Below are positions 1 to 10,000 of a DNA stretch of 64,000 nucleotides, piece after piece. Origin of the DNA: Hamiltosporidium tvaerminnensis (taxonomy: Eukaryota > Microsporidia > Dubosqiidae); contig JAKIMF020000007.1 of the NCBI GenBank assembly GCA_022605425.2, positions 620,001 through 684,000 on the forward strand. Reading direction: 5' to 3'. Each line of letters starts with the position of its first letter. Positions within the stretch are counted from its first letter, which is position 1. Both the position numbers and the translations under genes were made by a program. Under the pieces are notes generated by a model. It did no database searches and was not told the origin of the DNA. It was given only the letters and a program-made list of their open reading frames with translations.

Positions 1-510
1 TGTATCACTACTAACTGAGTCATCTTTAATATCTTCAAATTTTCCAGTATTTAATTTATTTTCATTATCAATATTACCATCAAATATATCTCTATTCAAC
101 CCATTTTCTACACCAATATTATTATCAATTTCCCTAATATTCTCTACACAACTATTATTCTCTACAATATTATTATCTCCTACTTCATCATTACCTTCTA
201 CTTCCCTAATATCCTCTACAATATTATTATCTCCTACATCACTCAACAAACTATCAATACTATCTTCAATACTACTATCACCGACACATTTACTCTTATA
301 AAACAACAACTCTATCTCATCATTATCGATACTCAATAACTTATTTTTAATTCGTTTCTGTGTCTCATTAATTCTCAACTCAGTAAAAATACCATTTCTT
401 ATCTTTTCATAATTACACAAACATAAATCAATATCGTATGATTGTAACGGTTTAGTTAATTCTAAATCTACTGAAGAATATATAAAACTTTTTTGTTTTT
501 CTTTTTTCAT
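1..510 (-). CDS. Partial unknown protein, N-terminal 170 residues, runs off the window
   Basis: An uninterrupted reading frame begins with an ATG (MKKEKQKSFIYSS) at the high-coordinate end and stays open to base 1, so the C-terminus lies outside the window. A CCC run sits about 10 nt before the ATG, as for the recognisable genes here, which supports this start. Residues 1-75 look globular with charged and hydrophobic alternation (LELTKPLQSYDIDLCLCNYE). From about residue 80 the protein becomes an acidic, Asn-rich low-complexity stretch with imperfect repeats of the type GDNNIVEDIREVE. I do not recognise a family. The low-complexity tail resembles the Asn/Asp-rich insertions in the ITPase and the giant repeat protein of this window, so it may be an insertion in a larger conserved protein. 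Coding status is fairly sure; function is unknown. Confidence 0.65.
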   Translation of the reverse strand, partial: MKKEKQKSFIYSSVDLELTKPLQSYDIDLCLCNYEKIRNGIFTELRINETQKRIKNKLLSIDNDEIELLFYKSKCVGDSSIEDSIDSLLSDVGDNNIVEDIREVEGNDEVGDNNIVENNSCVENIREIDNNIGVENGLNRDIFDGNIDNENKLNTGKFEDIKDDSVSSDT

Positions 511-1113
511 ATTTTTATAGGGTTGTCATATAAGATTGGTTTACATATTAAAATTTCTCTTTTTTTAAAGAATTATTTCTCATTTTTTAAAGAATTATTT
601 CTTAGTAAAAACGATTCTTTTTTTTTAAGAATTAATTCTCGTTTTTTACACAATTATTTCTATTTTATAAACGATTCTTTTATTTATGAATTATGTCTCA
701 TTTTTTAAAGAATTATTTCTATTTTTTTAAATATTCTCCGCCATTTTTTTAAATATTCCTCCCATTGTTTTTTTAAATATTCCTCCCTGTTTTTGTAAAT
801 ATTCCTCCCTGTTTTTGTAAATATTCCTCCCAGTTTTTATAAATATTCTACCCATTGTTTTTATAAATATTCTACCCATTGTTTTTTTTAAATATTCCTC
901 CCAGTTTTTTTAAATATTCTCACCATTGTTTTTAAATAGATTTCGTTTATTAAACACCCCCTATCCTTTATTTTACCTTTTTTTTAAAATCACTCTCATT
1001 TTAATTTCTCCATATTCTTTTATTTCCTCTAAATTTTTAAAATTACCAATTTTCTATTTTTATTTCCTCTAAATTTTTAAAATTACCAATTTTCTATTTT
1101 TATTTCCCCACAA
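511..1113. repeat. T-rich tandem repeats upstream of the partial gene
   Basis: No gene is supported here. From about 540 to 720 the strand consists of variants of AAAGAATTATTTCTCATTTT. From about 720 to 935 a roughly 20-23 bp unit built on TAAATATTCCTCCC recurs about ten times with T-run length variation. Around 1000-1100 a 40-bp unit is duplicated. A 71-codon Phe-rich reading frame across 493-708 is only a translation of these repeats. Confidence 0.75.
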
Positions 1114-1248
1114 ATGAATCTAAAAAATTATTATTTAGAATCCAGAAAGCATTTTTATGAATGTGAAAGTGAAGAAGAAAGTGATAATTTAGAAGATTTA
1201 GAAGAAATAAAAAAATGGAAAGAAAGAAGTGAAAGAAGGAAATTTTAG
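1114..1248 (+). CDS. Small acidic ORF, 44 residues
   Basis: A short frame starts with MNLKNYYLESRKHFYECE, continues through a Glu/Asp/Ser-rich stretch and ends with the basic tail KKWKERSERRKF before a TAG stop. CCCC lies 3 nt before the ATG, matching the start context of the recognised genes. Amino-acid composition is more balanced than that of the surrounding repeats. The family is not recognised; the length is compatible with a small ribosomal, spliceosomal or regulatory peptide, but nothing identifies it. Because it is so short, chance occurrence cannot be excluded. Confidence 0.4.
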   Translation: MNLKNYYLESRKHFYECESEEESDNLEDLEEIKKWKERSERRKF

Positions 1249-1604
1249 AATTAAAGAGTTTTAGAGTTAGAATGAAGGTGGTATTAAAGAATTATTATTT
1301 GTATGTAGAAAACCAATAGCAAATAAATAAAAATAAATTTCTTTAAAAATTCTCTACAAAATAGAAAATAACTTATCTATGATATTTTATTCAATTCATT
1401 TACTTAAAAAAATGCTCTTAAAAAATAAAAAATAACTTATCTAAAAAATATAAATAATAAAAATAAATTTCTTAAAAAAAATGCTCCAAAAAATAAAAAA
1501 TAACTTATCTAAGATATAAAATATAAATAATAAAAATAAAAATAAATTCCTTTAAAAAAATACTTCCAAAAAATAAAAACTACTAATCTAAAAAAGAAAG
1601 AAGT
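1249..1604. repeat. AT-rich tandem array, left arm interrupted by repeat A
   Basis: Irregular units of about 60-75 bp containing AACTTATCTAAAAAATATAAA, later TACTAATCTAAAAAA, recur on this side and continue on the other side of the repeat A insertion. It holds no gene. Confidence 0.7.
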
Positions 1605-2334
1605 ACTTTATTTAAAAGTATCACATCTTTTTTAAAACAGTGGCAAGTGTTATATTTGTTTTCATGACATTAACGCAGTTCTAGGTTTAACATAAATAAC
1701 TGCTACCCCAAAACTCCATCAGTAACCCCTGCGATACCTACGTCCCAAAGCCTTTCATCTACCAGGTGTGTAGAACCTAATTAATAGGCGAGGCAGTTGC
1801 CCGGAGTTCGTTAATGTCCGTTGCATGGAGTGTGATCGAAGGCCGAAGCCCCCCCTGGGCTCCCCCAAGACTATGCAGCATTCCCACTTACTCTACACTT
1901 TCTGAACCCAATAAACTTCTAGCTAAGATATATTTCAGAGGATTACATGGGGTCCACCTAGATAGTGCAATGTCATACCAACAGGTATAACCTGCTACTT
2001 AGCTCTCCCGGCTTTTAATGGTTTTTTGTTTTATATCTCCCAGGCGCTAAGTCTTCTAACCCGAGTGAGCAAGGCTAGGTTTCCATGCTTTTACATGGCG
2101 ATTACCTACATGTTCAGCTGCGGTCTGCAATCTGGTTACATAAAAAACTACAAATAAATTTGTAGAAAAAGTTTCGCCAGTTCTTAGACCTCTTCTCCAC
2201 ATAACAACTCTCATTGAACAACCGAAGATGTAGTGTGGTTTTATTCCCACTAAAAATCCAAACAATAATCTCACACCAGTTTCACACACTCATTGCCAAG
2301 CAGAAAGTTTTTTATGTGGTTATCCTCCCTCCAC
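1605..2334 (-). mobile_element. Repeat A retroposon, full-length copy 1
   Basis: A 0.73-kb, comparatively GC-rich block nearly identical to blocks at 25871-26598 and 52009-52734. On its own sense strand (minus) it starts GTGGAGGGAGGATAACCAC, which can fold as a GTGG/CCAC terminal hairpin, and ends TTTAAATAAAGT. It carries a 77-codon frame (2056-2289) and a GC-rich core with a UUCG-capped hairpin (GGCTTCGGCC). A 5'-truncated copy elsewhere in the window has an 11-bp target duplication, so the family moves by target-primed reverse transcription. It has no reverse transcriptase of its own. This copy sits inside a tandem array whose TACTAATCTAAAAAA unit appears on both sides. Confidence 0.85.
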
Positions 2335-2573
2335 TACTAATCTAAAAAATATAAATAATAAAAATAAATTTACTTAAATAATTACTTCGAAAAAATACAA
2401 ACTACTAATCTAAAAAATTATAAAATTATAAATAAATTCCTTTAAATAATTACTTCCAAAAAATACAAACTACTAATCTAAAAAATTATAAAATTATAAA
2501 TAAATTTACTTAAATAATTACTTCGAAAAAATAAAAACTACTAATCTAAAAAATTATAAATAAATTCCTTTAT
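2335..2573. repeat. AT-rich tandem array, right arm
   Basis: Continuation of the array at 1249-1604, with about 70-bp units of the form CTACTAATCTAAAAAATTATA...AAATAATTACTTC. It runs up to the stop codon of the P2 gene. Confidence 0.7.
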
Positions 2574-2885
2574 TTAAAAATCAGCAAACAAATCCAAATC
2601 CATTTCTTCTTCCTTAGGTGCTTCTGCTTCCTCTTTCTTTTCACTTTCATCAGCAACTTTAACAGCAGAAGGTTGTACAGAAACAGAAGAAAAAGAAGAC
2701 ATTTTTTTAGAACCTTCTTCTTTAATAGAATTATAATCTCTACCTTTGATATTGTTAATAAGTAATTGTACTTGTTCTTTATCACACTCTTTACCAGGAA
2801 CTACTGTAAATAGTTTTGATATAGAATCTTCTGTGACAGGTTTACCAGCAACTGAAAGAATGGCATAAGCGGCAATGTACTCCAT
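2574..2885 (-). CDS. RPP2: 60S acidic ribosomal protein P2
   Basis: This 103-residue protein is the P2 component of the lateral stalk of the large ribosomal subunit, which recruits and stimulates translational GTPases. The N-terminal helical dimerisation domain (MEYIAAYAILSVAGK, residues 1-15, to about 60) matches the P2 pattern. It is followed by a hinge (about 61-85) rich in Ser, Ala, Glu and Lys, and an acidic C-terminus (EEEMDLDLFADF). The terminal DLFADF occupies the place of the usual GFGLFD factor-binding tail and is a divergent version of it. A CCC run lies 2 nt before the ATG. Length is normal for the family, about 105-115 residues. P1 is the alternative, but the N-terminus fits P2 better. 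Confidence 0.9.
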   Translation of the reverse strand: MEYIAAYAILSVAGKPVTEDSISKLFTVVPGKECDKEQVQLLINNIKGRDYNSIKEEGSKKMSSFSSVSVQPSAVKVADESEKKEEAEAPKEEEMDLDLFADF

Positions 2886-3212
2886 ATGGGTTTAAATAAT
2901 ATTTTTTATAAAATAAAAAAGTGAGAATATTTAGAAAAGGGTTTTAGATATGAAGATGGGGAATATAGGAAAATAGAGAAAAAAATATCATGAATTTAAG
3001 ATATAAATTAAATAAAAAAATTAGTGAAGAAAAATATTTTAAAGAAAGGAAATTGAAAGAAAAATTTGGGAGAAAAAAATTCGGAAAAATATTTAAAGAA
3101 AAAGGAATTGAAATAAAAAAATATTTAAAAACTGATTTTAAAGAAACAAAGGTTAACGAAATAAATAAATAAGAAACAAAGTTTAACGAAATAAATAAAA
3201 AAGAAACAAAGG

Positions 3213-3309
3213 TTTAATAAAATTCTGGGTTAAAACATTTTTACCATTTTTATATGTTTTCTTCTACCTCTTTAACCACTATTGTCTCTTCTTCCAAATC
3301 CGACTCTTC
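3213..3309 (-). mobile_element. 5'-truncated 3' end of the R4-type LINE
   Basis: This stretch of about 97 bp matches 7075-7171, the extreme 3' end of the full-length LINE, with essentially one mismatch near its inner end. It contains the last codons of the endonuclease ORF and the short 3' UTR. The 10-mer AACAAAGGTT is present at both junctions (3205-3214 and 3310-3319), which is a target-site duplication. The insertion lies in a third copy of a local unit containing AAAGGTTAACGAAATAAATAA. Severe 5' truncation plus a target duplication is the signature of target-primed reverse transcription. Near-identity to the full-length copy implies a recent event. Confidence 0.88.
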
Positions 3310-3451
3310 AACAAAGGTTAACGAAATAAATAAAAAAAAATTAAAAAAAAATTAAAAAAAATTAAAGAAAAGAAATGAATTTAGGAAAAAAAATAGGAAA
3401 GAAAATACTGATTATACCGTTATTTATTAACCCTTAGATAATTAAAAGATA

Positions 3452-4186
3452 ATGAAAATATATTTTATAAGTTCAGACATAAAAAAATACAAAGAAATTT
3501 GTAAACTTTTTCCGTTTGAAATATTTCATAAGAAAATGGATATTATTGAGATACAAGGTAGTATGGAAGAGATAGTAAGAGATAAAGCTATTAGAGCATA
3601 TAATAGCATATTAGGTAATAAAAGTAGTAAGAATGTGGGGAATAGTAATAGAGATAATGAGGATGGTAATAGAGATACTGAGAATAATAAAGATAAGAAT
3701 ATTAGAGCTAAGGATATAGATATAGGTAATATAAATACTACAACTAGTATAAAAAATGTGGATAATAGAGATGGTGAGGAAGATTTTGCTGTTTTGGTTG
3801 ATGACGTGTCTTTGGAAATGAAAGGACTAAATGATTTTCCTGGTCCGTATGTTAAATACTTCCTTGGTATTGGTCTCGAAAAAATACAAAAAATTGCATT
3901 TTTTTATGGAACCGAGTGTACAGCTATATGTTCACTTGGTTTGGTATATAAATGTGGTGGTAATGTGTGTGTAATTACATCTGAAGGTAGAACAGAAGGA
4001 AACATAATTGTTTCTGATGACTTGGGTACAAATGAATTTGGATTTGATGGAATATTTCAACCCAAGGGGTATCAAAAGTCGTATGGTGAGATGACAGTTG
4101 AGGAAAAGAATGAAATTAGTCATCGAGCTGTTGCTGTTATGCATATGGTTGAAAAAATTAAGGATTTGGGTATTTTTATGAAATAA
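3452..4186 (+). CDS. HAM1/ITPA-type inosine triphosphate pyrophosphatase with a low-complexity insertion
   Basis: The enzyme hydrolyses ITP, dITP and XTP to monophosphates plus pyrophosphate and so keeps deaminated purines out of nucleic acids. Family motifs seen: EIQGSMEEIVRDKA (33-46), LVDDVSLEMKGLNDFPGPYV (115-134, the conserved acidic and FPGPY segment), NEFGFDGIF (194-202), GEMTVEEKNEISHR (212-225). Typical length is about 190-200; the excess comes from residues about 53-109, an Asn/Asp/Arg-rich insertion between the first helix and the catalytic Asp motif. Loops there tolerate insertion, so the enzyme is probably active. CCC lies about 19 nt before the ATG. The insertion resembles the low-complexity segments in other proteins of this window. 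Identification is sure; retained activity is inference. Confidence 0.93.
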   Translation: MKIYFISSDIKKYKEICKLFPFEIFHKKMDIIEIQGSMEEIVRDKAIRAYNSILGNKSSKNVGNSNRDNEDGNRDTENNKDKNIRAKDIDIGNINTTTSIKNVDNRDGEEDFAVLVDDVSLEMKGLNDFPGPYVKYFLGIGLEKIQKIAFFYGTECTAICSLGLVYKCGGNVCVITSEGRTEGNIIVSDDLGTNEFGFDGIFQPKGYQKSYGEMTVEEKNEISHRAVAVMHMVEKIKDLGIFMK

Positions 4187-4704
4187 AAGATACTTTTCTT
4201 TTCTATAATTTGTTCTCTATTTTTTCTATAGTTTTTATCTCTTCCTCTTAATATAGTTTGTTCTTTATCTTATTCTTTATCTCTTCTTATTTGTTTTTAT
4301 CTTATTCTTTATCTTTTTCTTTGTCTTCTTCGTTATCTTATTCTTTATATCTTCCTTTAATATCTTTCTTTATTTCTTTAATGTTTTAAAATAACTTTTT
4401 TTTAAAATTAGATATATAATTTGATATCTAAATGATTAAATATAGATTTATTGACTACTGTTTTTTATACTTTAAAATGAGATATATAATTTGTTATTTG
4501 ATTATATTAGAAATATAAAGAGAGTGAGGTATAACTAAAGTAAAAAGAGAGACACTAAATAATTATAACATATTATTTTAAAAAATAAAATTTAAATTGG
4601 TAAAAATATATTTTTTGTCTAGAATTTAGAAATCTTAAATTTAATTTATTTAATATTAAGAAATATTGGATTTTAATAAGGATATTTAGATTAAGAAATG
4701 CTAC
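4187..4704. other. Gene-free AT-rich spacer
   Basis: The first 200 bp is T-rich with repeated TCTTTATCTTATTCTTTATC-like words; the remainder is AT-rich without a recognisable gene. It ends at the left inverted repeat of the DNA transposon. Confidence 0.6.
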
Positions 4705-4757
4705 GGGCCAATAAACTCCCCCCCCCATGTCCAATATAACCCCCGTTGTTTTCTAAT
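4705..4757. repeat. Left terminal inverted repeat of the Ginger-like element
   Basis: It pairs with 6763-6815 in inverted orientation, with roughly four of five positions matching over the central 45 bp, including the shared blocks CCAATA/CCAGTA, CCATG, CCCAATA and ACCGTT. The C-tract length differs between the two ends. Confidence 0.8.
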
Positions 4758-5178
4758 GATTTATAAAACACATGTTATTTTCATATATTTTACCCAAGAG
4801 CCATATATTTGAAAAAGGAAGTGATTTTTTCCCTAAATTTAATGGGGCGGGCTGTTTAAAAAATGCTTATATAATTTATAACTTGAAATTCCCGTCAAAA
4901 AAAATATTTCAAGTTTTGCCAGAATAAAAATAAAAACTATAATGATAATACTTAAATAATAAAAAAATGCCTATAACAATTGTAAACTAAATAAAATTAA
5001 ATACATTTTATTACGCCGCTAAAAACTGTTCTTGTCTCACCTTTATTGTTTTTTACTTCAATCATGTTGGTCATCGAAGTAGCGGTAACTTAAAAACCGA
5101 ATTATCGTAAAAAGGGTCAAAGAGCGCTCTTTTACTTTTAGTATTCATATCGAAGTTTTTTTTCATCAAAACTTGATC

Positions 5179-6363
5179 TCAAATAGATAAATCCATGTTT
5201 AGTCTATTTAAATTGTTGCTTCTTATAATTTTTTCTCTATAATTTTTAAAGGGCTTAGCAACATCCGAACCAATCTTACCATCACTTTCGTGATCATAAG
5301 CTATTATAGTGGTTGTTGTGATTACCGTTTCAGTAACTTCTTCATGTAGATCCGAGGCGATTTCCAGGATCCATTGTGTCGCTGCATTTTCTTCTGCTGA
5401 AACTATATCAGGATCTATATCAATAGCAGGCACTATCTTACCGGCTTCGTTTTCAACTATTATGCTTCTAGAAAGTAGATTGTTTAAACCTGGTTGTTCA
5501 AAGAAAAGCATAAATGGTGATTTGTTTGTTGCCTTGTGTATTGTTCTGTTATATGCACAAACAACATTATTAAGATGTTCAATCCACCCTTTTCCACCTG
5601 TTTCATGCAATTTATTCGCTAGCCATCTGTTTAAGGTCTGATTTACAGGTTCCACTTGACCTTGCGCCTTTAGATTGCGTGGTCTTACAAGTATAATTTT
5701 GACGTTAAGATCTGTTAAAAAGGCTTCAAGTAGTGCATTTTTAAACTCTCGACCATTATCAGATTGTATTGCCACCAGGACACCGAAGTTGTCAAATAAA
5801 AATTATAATGAATCTCTTACTAATTCCGAAGTTTTATAAATCAGCTTAAAGCTAGAGATGTTTTGTGTATGTGTCGATTACATTAAGAATCTAGCTACAT
5901 TGATCATTTTGATCGCTGTATCCCTAAAATCTACACAATCCATCATAAAATGATCATATTTTTTGATAATATGATTTATATATATTGGCTGAATTGTTTT
6001 TAGAGAATTTAATCGACTACATGCTTCACAGTCTTTTACATACTCTTTTATGTATGCCTTGAGAATTCCATAGTATTTTTTTATAATCAAAGCAATCCTT
6101 TTATTTACGCAGATATGTGCAACAGAATGCTCTATTTGAGTAATTTGTTGAATCAAGGCAGTTTCAAATCCAAAAAAGGCTCTTATTAGATGATCGCGTC
6201 TTTTAAAACAAATCTCATCTCTGAACAAAGTAAAATATTCTACCTTCTGCCTCAACAACCTCTTTTCTTCTTTGGAATACATAGCTGGATACTGACAGGT
6301 TTTTAAATATGCAGTAAGAATTTTTTTTTCTTGCCTATTTTTACAACTTACAATCTTTGGCAT
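5179..6363 (-). pseudogene. Ginger-like D,D35E integrase/transposase with two in-frame stops
   Basis: One frame of 395 codons is interrupted by two TAA codons at 5878-5880 and 5803-5805; the pieces on either side are in the same frame. The upstream piece (161 codons) contains an integrase HHCC zinc finger (H79, H83, C112, C115: HSVAH...CEAC) and then MDCVDF, the first catalytic Asp. The downstream piece starts near AIQSDNGREF, the second Asp, and 35 residues later has GQVEPVN, the catalytic Glu, giving a D,D35E triad. The C-terminal part is Glu/Ile/Asp-rich and unassigned. This copy cannot make full-length protein without readthrough. The order of zinc finger and DDE core is that of retroviral-type integrases; no protease or reverse transcriptase is nearby. 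Confidence 0.85.
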
Positions 6364-6762
6364 TTTGGTTACATTATATTTTTATATATTTAGAATGAAT
6401 ACTTAGAAAATAAAAAATTATATGAAAGCTTTAAATAAATGTTTGTACAATTTTATGTTGTTTAGTGCCTGTATCGAATTCTACAACGAAATTTCGCCTT
6501 ATAAATACCAACAAATGCAAATAAGTGAAAAAAAGCAAACAAGGAACGGAAAAGCAAAATATAAATTTTATTGGATATTTTATTCATAATTAACACATCC
6601 TATTGTTTATAGAAAAGAAATGTTAAAAAAGGATGGATAAGAAATATTGGAAAGGAAACTAAAATAAGAGGATGTTTAAAATAAGGGGAATAAATGAGTT
6701 ATAAGGATATAGAAATTAAAAGGCTATATCAAAAAATAAAGGGTGTTATCAAGATTAAAAAT

Positions 6763-6815
6763 GTATAGGAAATAACGGTGGTTCTATTGGGCATGGGAGG
6801 GGGGTTTACTGGCCA
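6763..6815. repeat. Right terminal inverted repeat of the Ginger-like element
   Basis: Inverted partner of 4705-4757. It ends GGTTTACTGGCCA on the plus strand. AT-rich DNA with recurring AGAAATATTAGATTTTAATAA words lies on both outer sides of the element. Confidence 0.8.
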
Positions 6816-7063
6816 GTGACAATAAATATTAGATTGCGATGGTCATTACTTAGAAATATTAGATTTTAATAAAGACATTTAATATTAAGACATATTAGAT
6901 TGCAATGGTAATGACTAGAAATATTTTAATAAATATTTTAATATATGTTTACCGATATAATTTACAGATATAATGGTTGAATAAGATATAATTAAAAAAT
7001 ATATGTTTACAAAATATAATTACTAACTTATAATTTACAAAAATAATTGTTAAATAACTTATA

Positions 7064-7075
7064 AGAAATTATTAT
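7064..7075. repeat. Target-site duplication, 3' side of the LINE
   Basis: AGAAATTATTAT, identical to the 12-mer at 10880-10891, directly abuts the 3' end of the LINE, TTAATAAAATTCTGGG on the plus strand. Confidence 0.9.
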
Positions 7076-10000
7076 TTAATAAAATTCTGGGTTAAAACAT
7101 TTTTACCATTTTTATATGTTTTCTTCTACCTCTTTAACCACTATTGTCTCTTCTTCCAAATCCGACGCTTCATTTATGTTATTGGTCGGTTCCTCTAAAG
7201 TGGTTCCTCCTTGTGAAATAAGGGGTGCTTTATTTTTTGGTTTAAAATTTTTTTCACCATCTTCCTCTCTCTTCACTTCTTTTAAAGGAGGTATTGGTTC
7301 CTCATGCACCTCTGATCTCATAATAACACTCATTGACGCTCTCTCCCAGCTCTCTTCGGCATTTAGTCCTGATTCAAGTCCTCTTCGTCGATCAAAGGAA
7401 ATTGTTTCGACTGTTTTCTTAAGTACTATAGACTGAATGTATGCCTCTACATTCATGGGTATTTCTAGTCTTTTAAGATGAGATTTATGGTATTTTGTCA
7501 CAATACCGTCCCAGGTCATCACATAAGGGATTATCTCAACACTACACTTATAAATAAGACCCAACTCATTGGCTAACAGGTCATACTTCCTAAGTTTTTC
7601 AGTTTCAACTATTTGAAGTGAATCTTGGGAAGTGATTCCTACTTCAATGAGTGTTATCTTATTCTTCTTCTTATCTAAAATAAATATGTCCGGTCTGTTA
7701 TTCCGAATTTTAACATCAGTTTTTATTCTGGTGTCCACTCTTATCTCTGCGTACTCATTATCAAGAATTTCTTGAACTGAGTGACTCTTTATTCGTTTGG
7801 AAGACTTAAACTTATATCTATTTAGAAGAAGTAGGTGTAGGCATCTAACCACTTCATTATGCCTTCTAGTGTAATCATGGCCTAGCATTTTTTCACATCT
7901 AGTTGCTAGATGATCTACAGTCTTACCAGACTTCCTACAATGTTGACACACACCATCTGCTCCCCAGAATACATTTCTATCCTGGATATAGCAGAACACA
8001 GCTTCATTTCGTGGCCTAATATTTCCTCTCTTTAGCCATCTTGAAGAGTCACTAACACTCACAAGCTCATTTTTCCTTGCATTATATAACTTTGAATGTA
8101 GTTTTCGTTTTTCTATTTCGTTATATAGTTTTGCAAGTTGAGCTTCTTCTAAACTTTTCTTAGTGACTTCTTCTACCAACCTGTACTTTACTTTTAAGAA
8201 GCCTTTTATTAGTGCAAGATGGGATTTATTATTATTCTCCACCTTGAGGATTGCTGCTCGTCTAGTTGATATTTCTTTACTTTTTTCCAGGCAATCCAAG
8301 AGTTGTAGAAGCATATGTTCGCTTCGCAACTCAACACTATGTAGGCCTCTTCCAAGTTCTGCTCTAGGAAGGTATAAACGCTCTTTACATCCTGGGCGGA
8401 GATGTATCTTATTCTTCACCAACACCGCACGCACTGCATCATCTAACTTAGAGAAGTCAGCCGGTTCAAGTCGAAGTACTCCTATGTGGTAGTTGATTAA
8501 CGATATCGCATGTTGATTGATTGCAGAAAATAATTTTTTTGCGTTTAATCTAGTGTGACAAAGTCTTTCAACTCTTACTATCAGTTGCTTTGTACTTCTT
8601 CAAATGATTTACGTGTTGGAATTCCTCTGCTATCTTCTATTATTCCTAAATATTTGTAAACACTAACACCTTCTAGAACAGTAGCAGTATCTTTACAACA
8701 CGTATCATTTGTGGCTGACTTCTCTTTGTTAATCTCTAAGCCAATCACATCTAAAAATTCCTTTGCCTCGTCTGTCATAGCACTCAATGTGGAGCTGTCT
8801 TTTGCAAGGAGCTTAAGATCATCAATAAACAAGAGATGATTAGTAGAATGGGATTCTGCATCTGTTTGTACGGTCACTTTTGTGTATTTTTCATTAAGCT
8901 TTCGGCTTAGTGGATCCATACACAACACAAATAACAATGGTGACAAACTATCTCCTTGTAGAATCCCTCTATCAATCTTCTGCTCATGATTTTTTCAGGC
9001 CCTACTGATATATCAATTTTCCATTTTGATATAATTACCTTAATAAATTTCAGGATCCAATCAGGTAAACTAAGGTTTTCAATGCATTGAGTTAAATAAG
9101 CATGATCTATTGAATCATAAGCTTTTTTAACATCAATCCATGTTGCCTTAAGATTATTTCCATACTCTTTATTTAAGGCAATATTCAGTAGAGCCTGCTC
9201 TTTCGCTCCCTGCACACCTCTTACCGCCCCTAATTGGTTCTCTGCAAGCAACCCTCGCCTTTCCACTTCAATTTGAACGACTTTCGTTACACACTTTGTC
9301 GTTAACTTATAGAGGTTGGACATACAAGTGATTGGCCTGTAGTCAGAGCCTCTTCGTGGAATTCCTTTCGGTATCAAATACGTAAGCCCGCAGTAAAACC
9401 AATCAGCTTGAGTTGTTACTTCTAAACATATAACTTTCACAATATCATAAATATATTTGTGAAGAGTTGTAAGTTTCTTAATGAAAAAATTGTAAATACC
9501 ATCAATTCCAGCAGCTTTCCAATTGGGAAGCCAATTAATGATATTTACAAATTCATCAAGTGAAGGAAACGTGGTCGGATGATTATCTGATACAAATGGA
9601 ATCAAATAATCATCATACGTGACTGTGTCATCATTTTTGTTCCACATTGTAGACCAAAAACTAACAATTTCATCACGACTAACCACATGCTCGGATTCCA
9701 CACGCTCAGATAACCCACGATAAAATCGACCTCGGAAAAGCTCAAACATACGATTCTCTTTTCGGAATTGCTTCCTACTTTCATGCATCGTAATTTTTTT
9801 CTCGTAAACATTCAAAGACTCATTCTTCTTAACTAAAGCCTCAGAAAGATCAGTTACGCTGCTCAAGTTTAAATTAAACTCTCGCATGATTTTCTTAAGG
9901 CTCTTCGTTTCCGAAGTGGAGAGCATTTCCTGCTTACGAGCCTTCTCGAGAAGATCTTTGGAAAGTACTAACTTAGAAATTTTACTTTCTATGTTTTCCT

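Larger units (their letters stand above)
4705..6815 (-). mobile_element. DNA transposon with terminal inverted repeats and Ginger-like integrase
   Basis: The two ends form an inverted repeat of about 50 bp. The left reads GGGCCAATAAAC, a run of C, then ATGTCCAATATAACCCCCGTTG. The right, reverse complemented, reads TGGCCAGTAAAC, a C-rich run, then ATGCCCAATAGAACCACCGTT. The only sizeable reading frame inside is an integrase-type transposase on the minus strand. Cut-and-paste elements that pair inverted repeats with a Gypsy-like integrase are the Ginger group, so that is the best class; a solo KRBA2-like integrase element is the alternative. I could not find a clean target duplication: immediate flanks are CTAC and GTGA. 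Confidence 0.8.

Noticed and set aside
493-708. 71-codon Phe-rich plus-strand frame
   Set aside because: It is a translation of T-rich tandem repeats and overlaps the N-terminus of the partial minus-strand gene.
2990-3172. 60-codon Lys-rich plus-strand frame (MNLRYKLNKKISEEKY...)
   Set aside because: Low-complexity A-rich DNA whose end is part of a local tandem repeat; no CCC start context and no recognisable domain.
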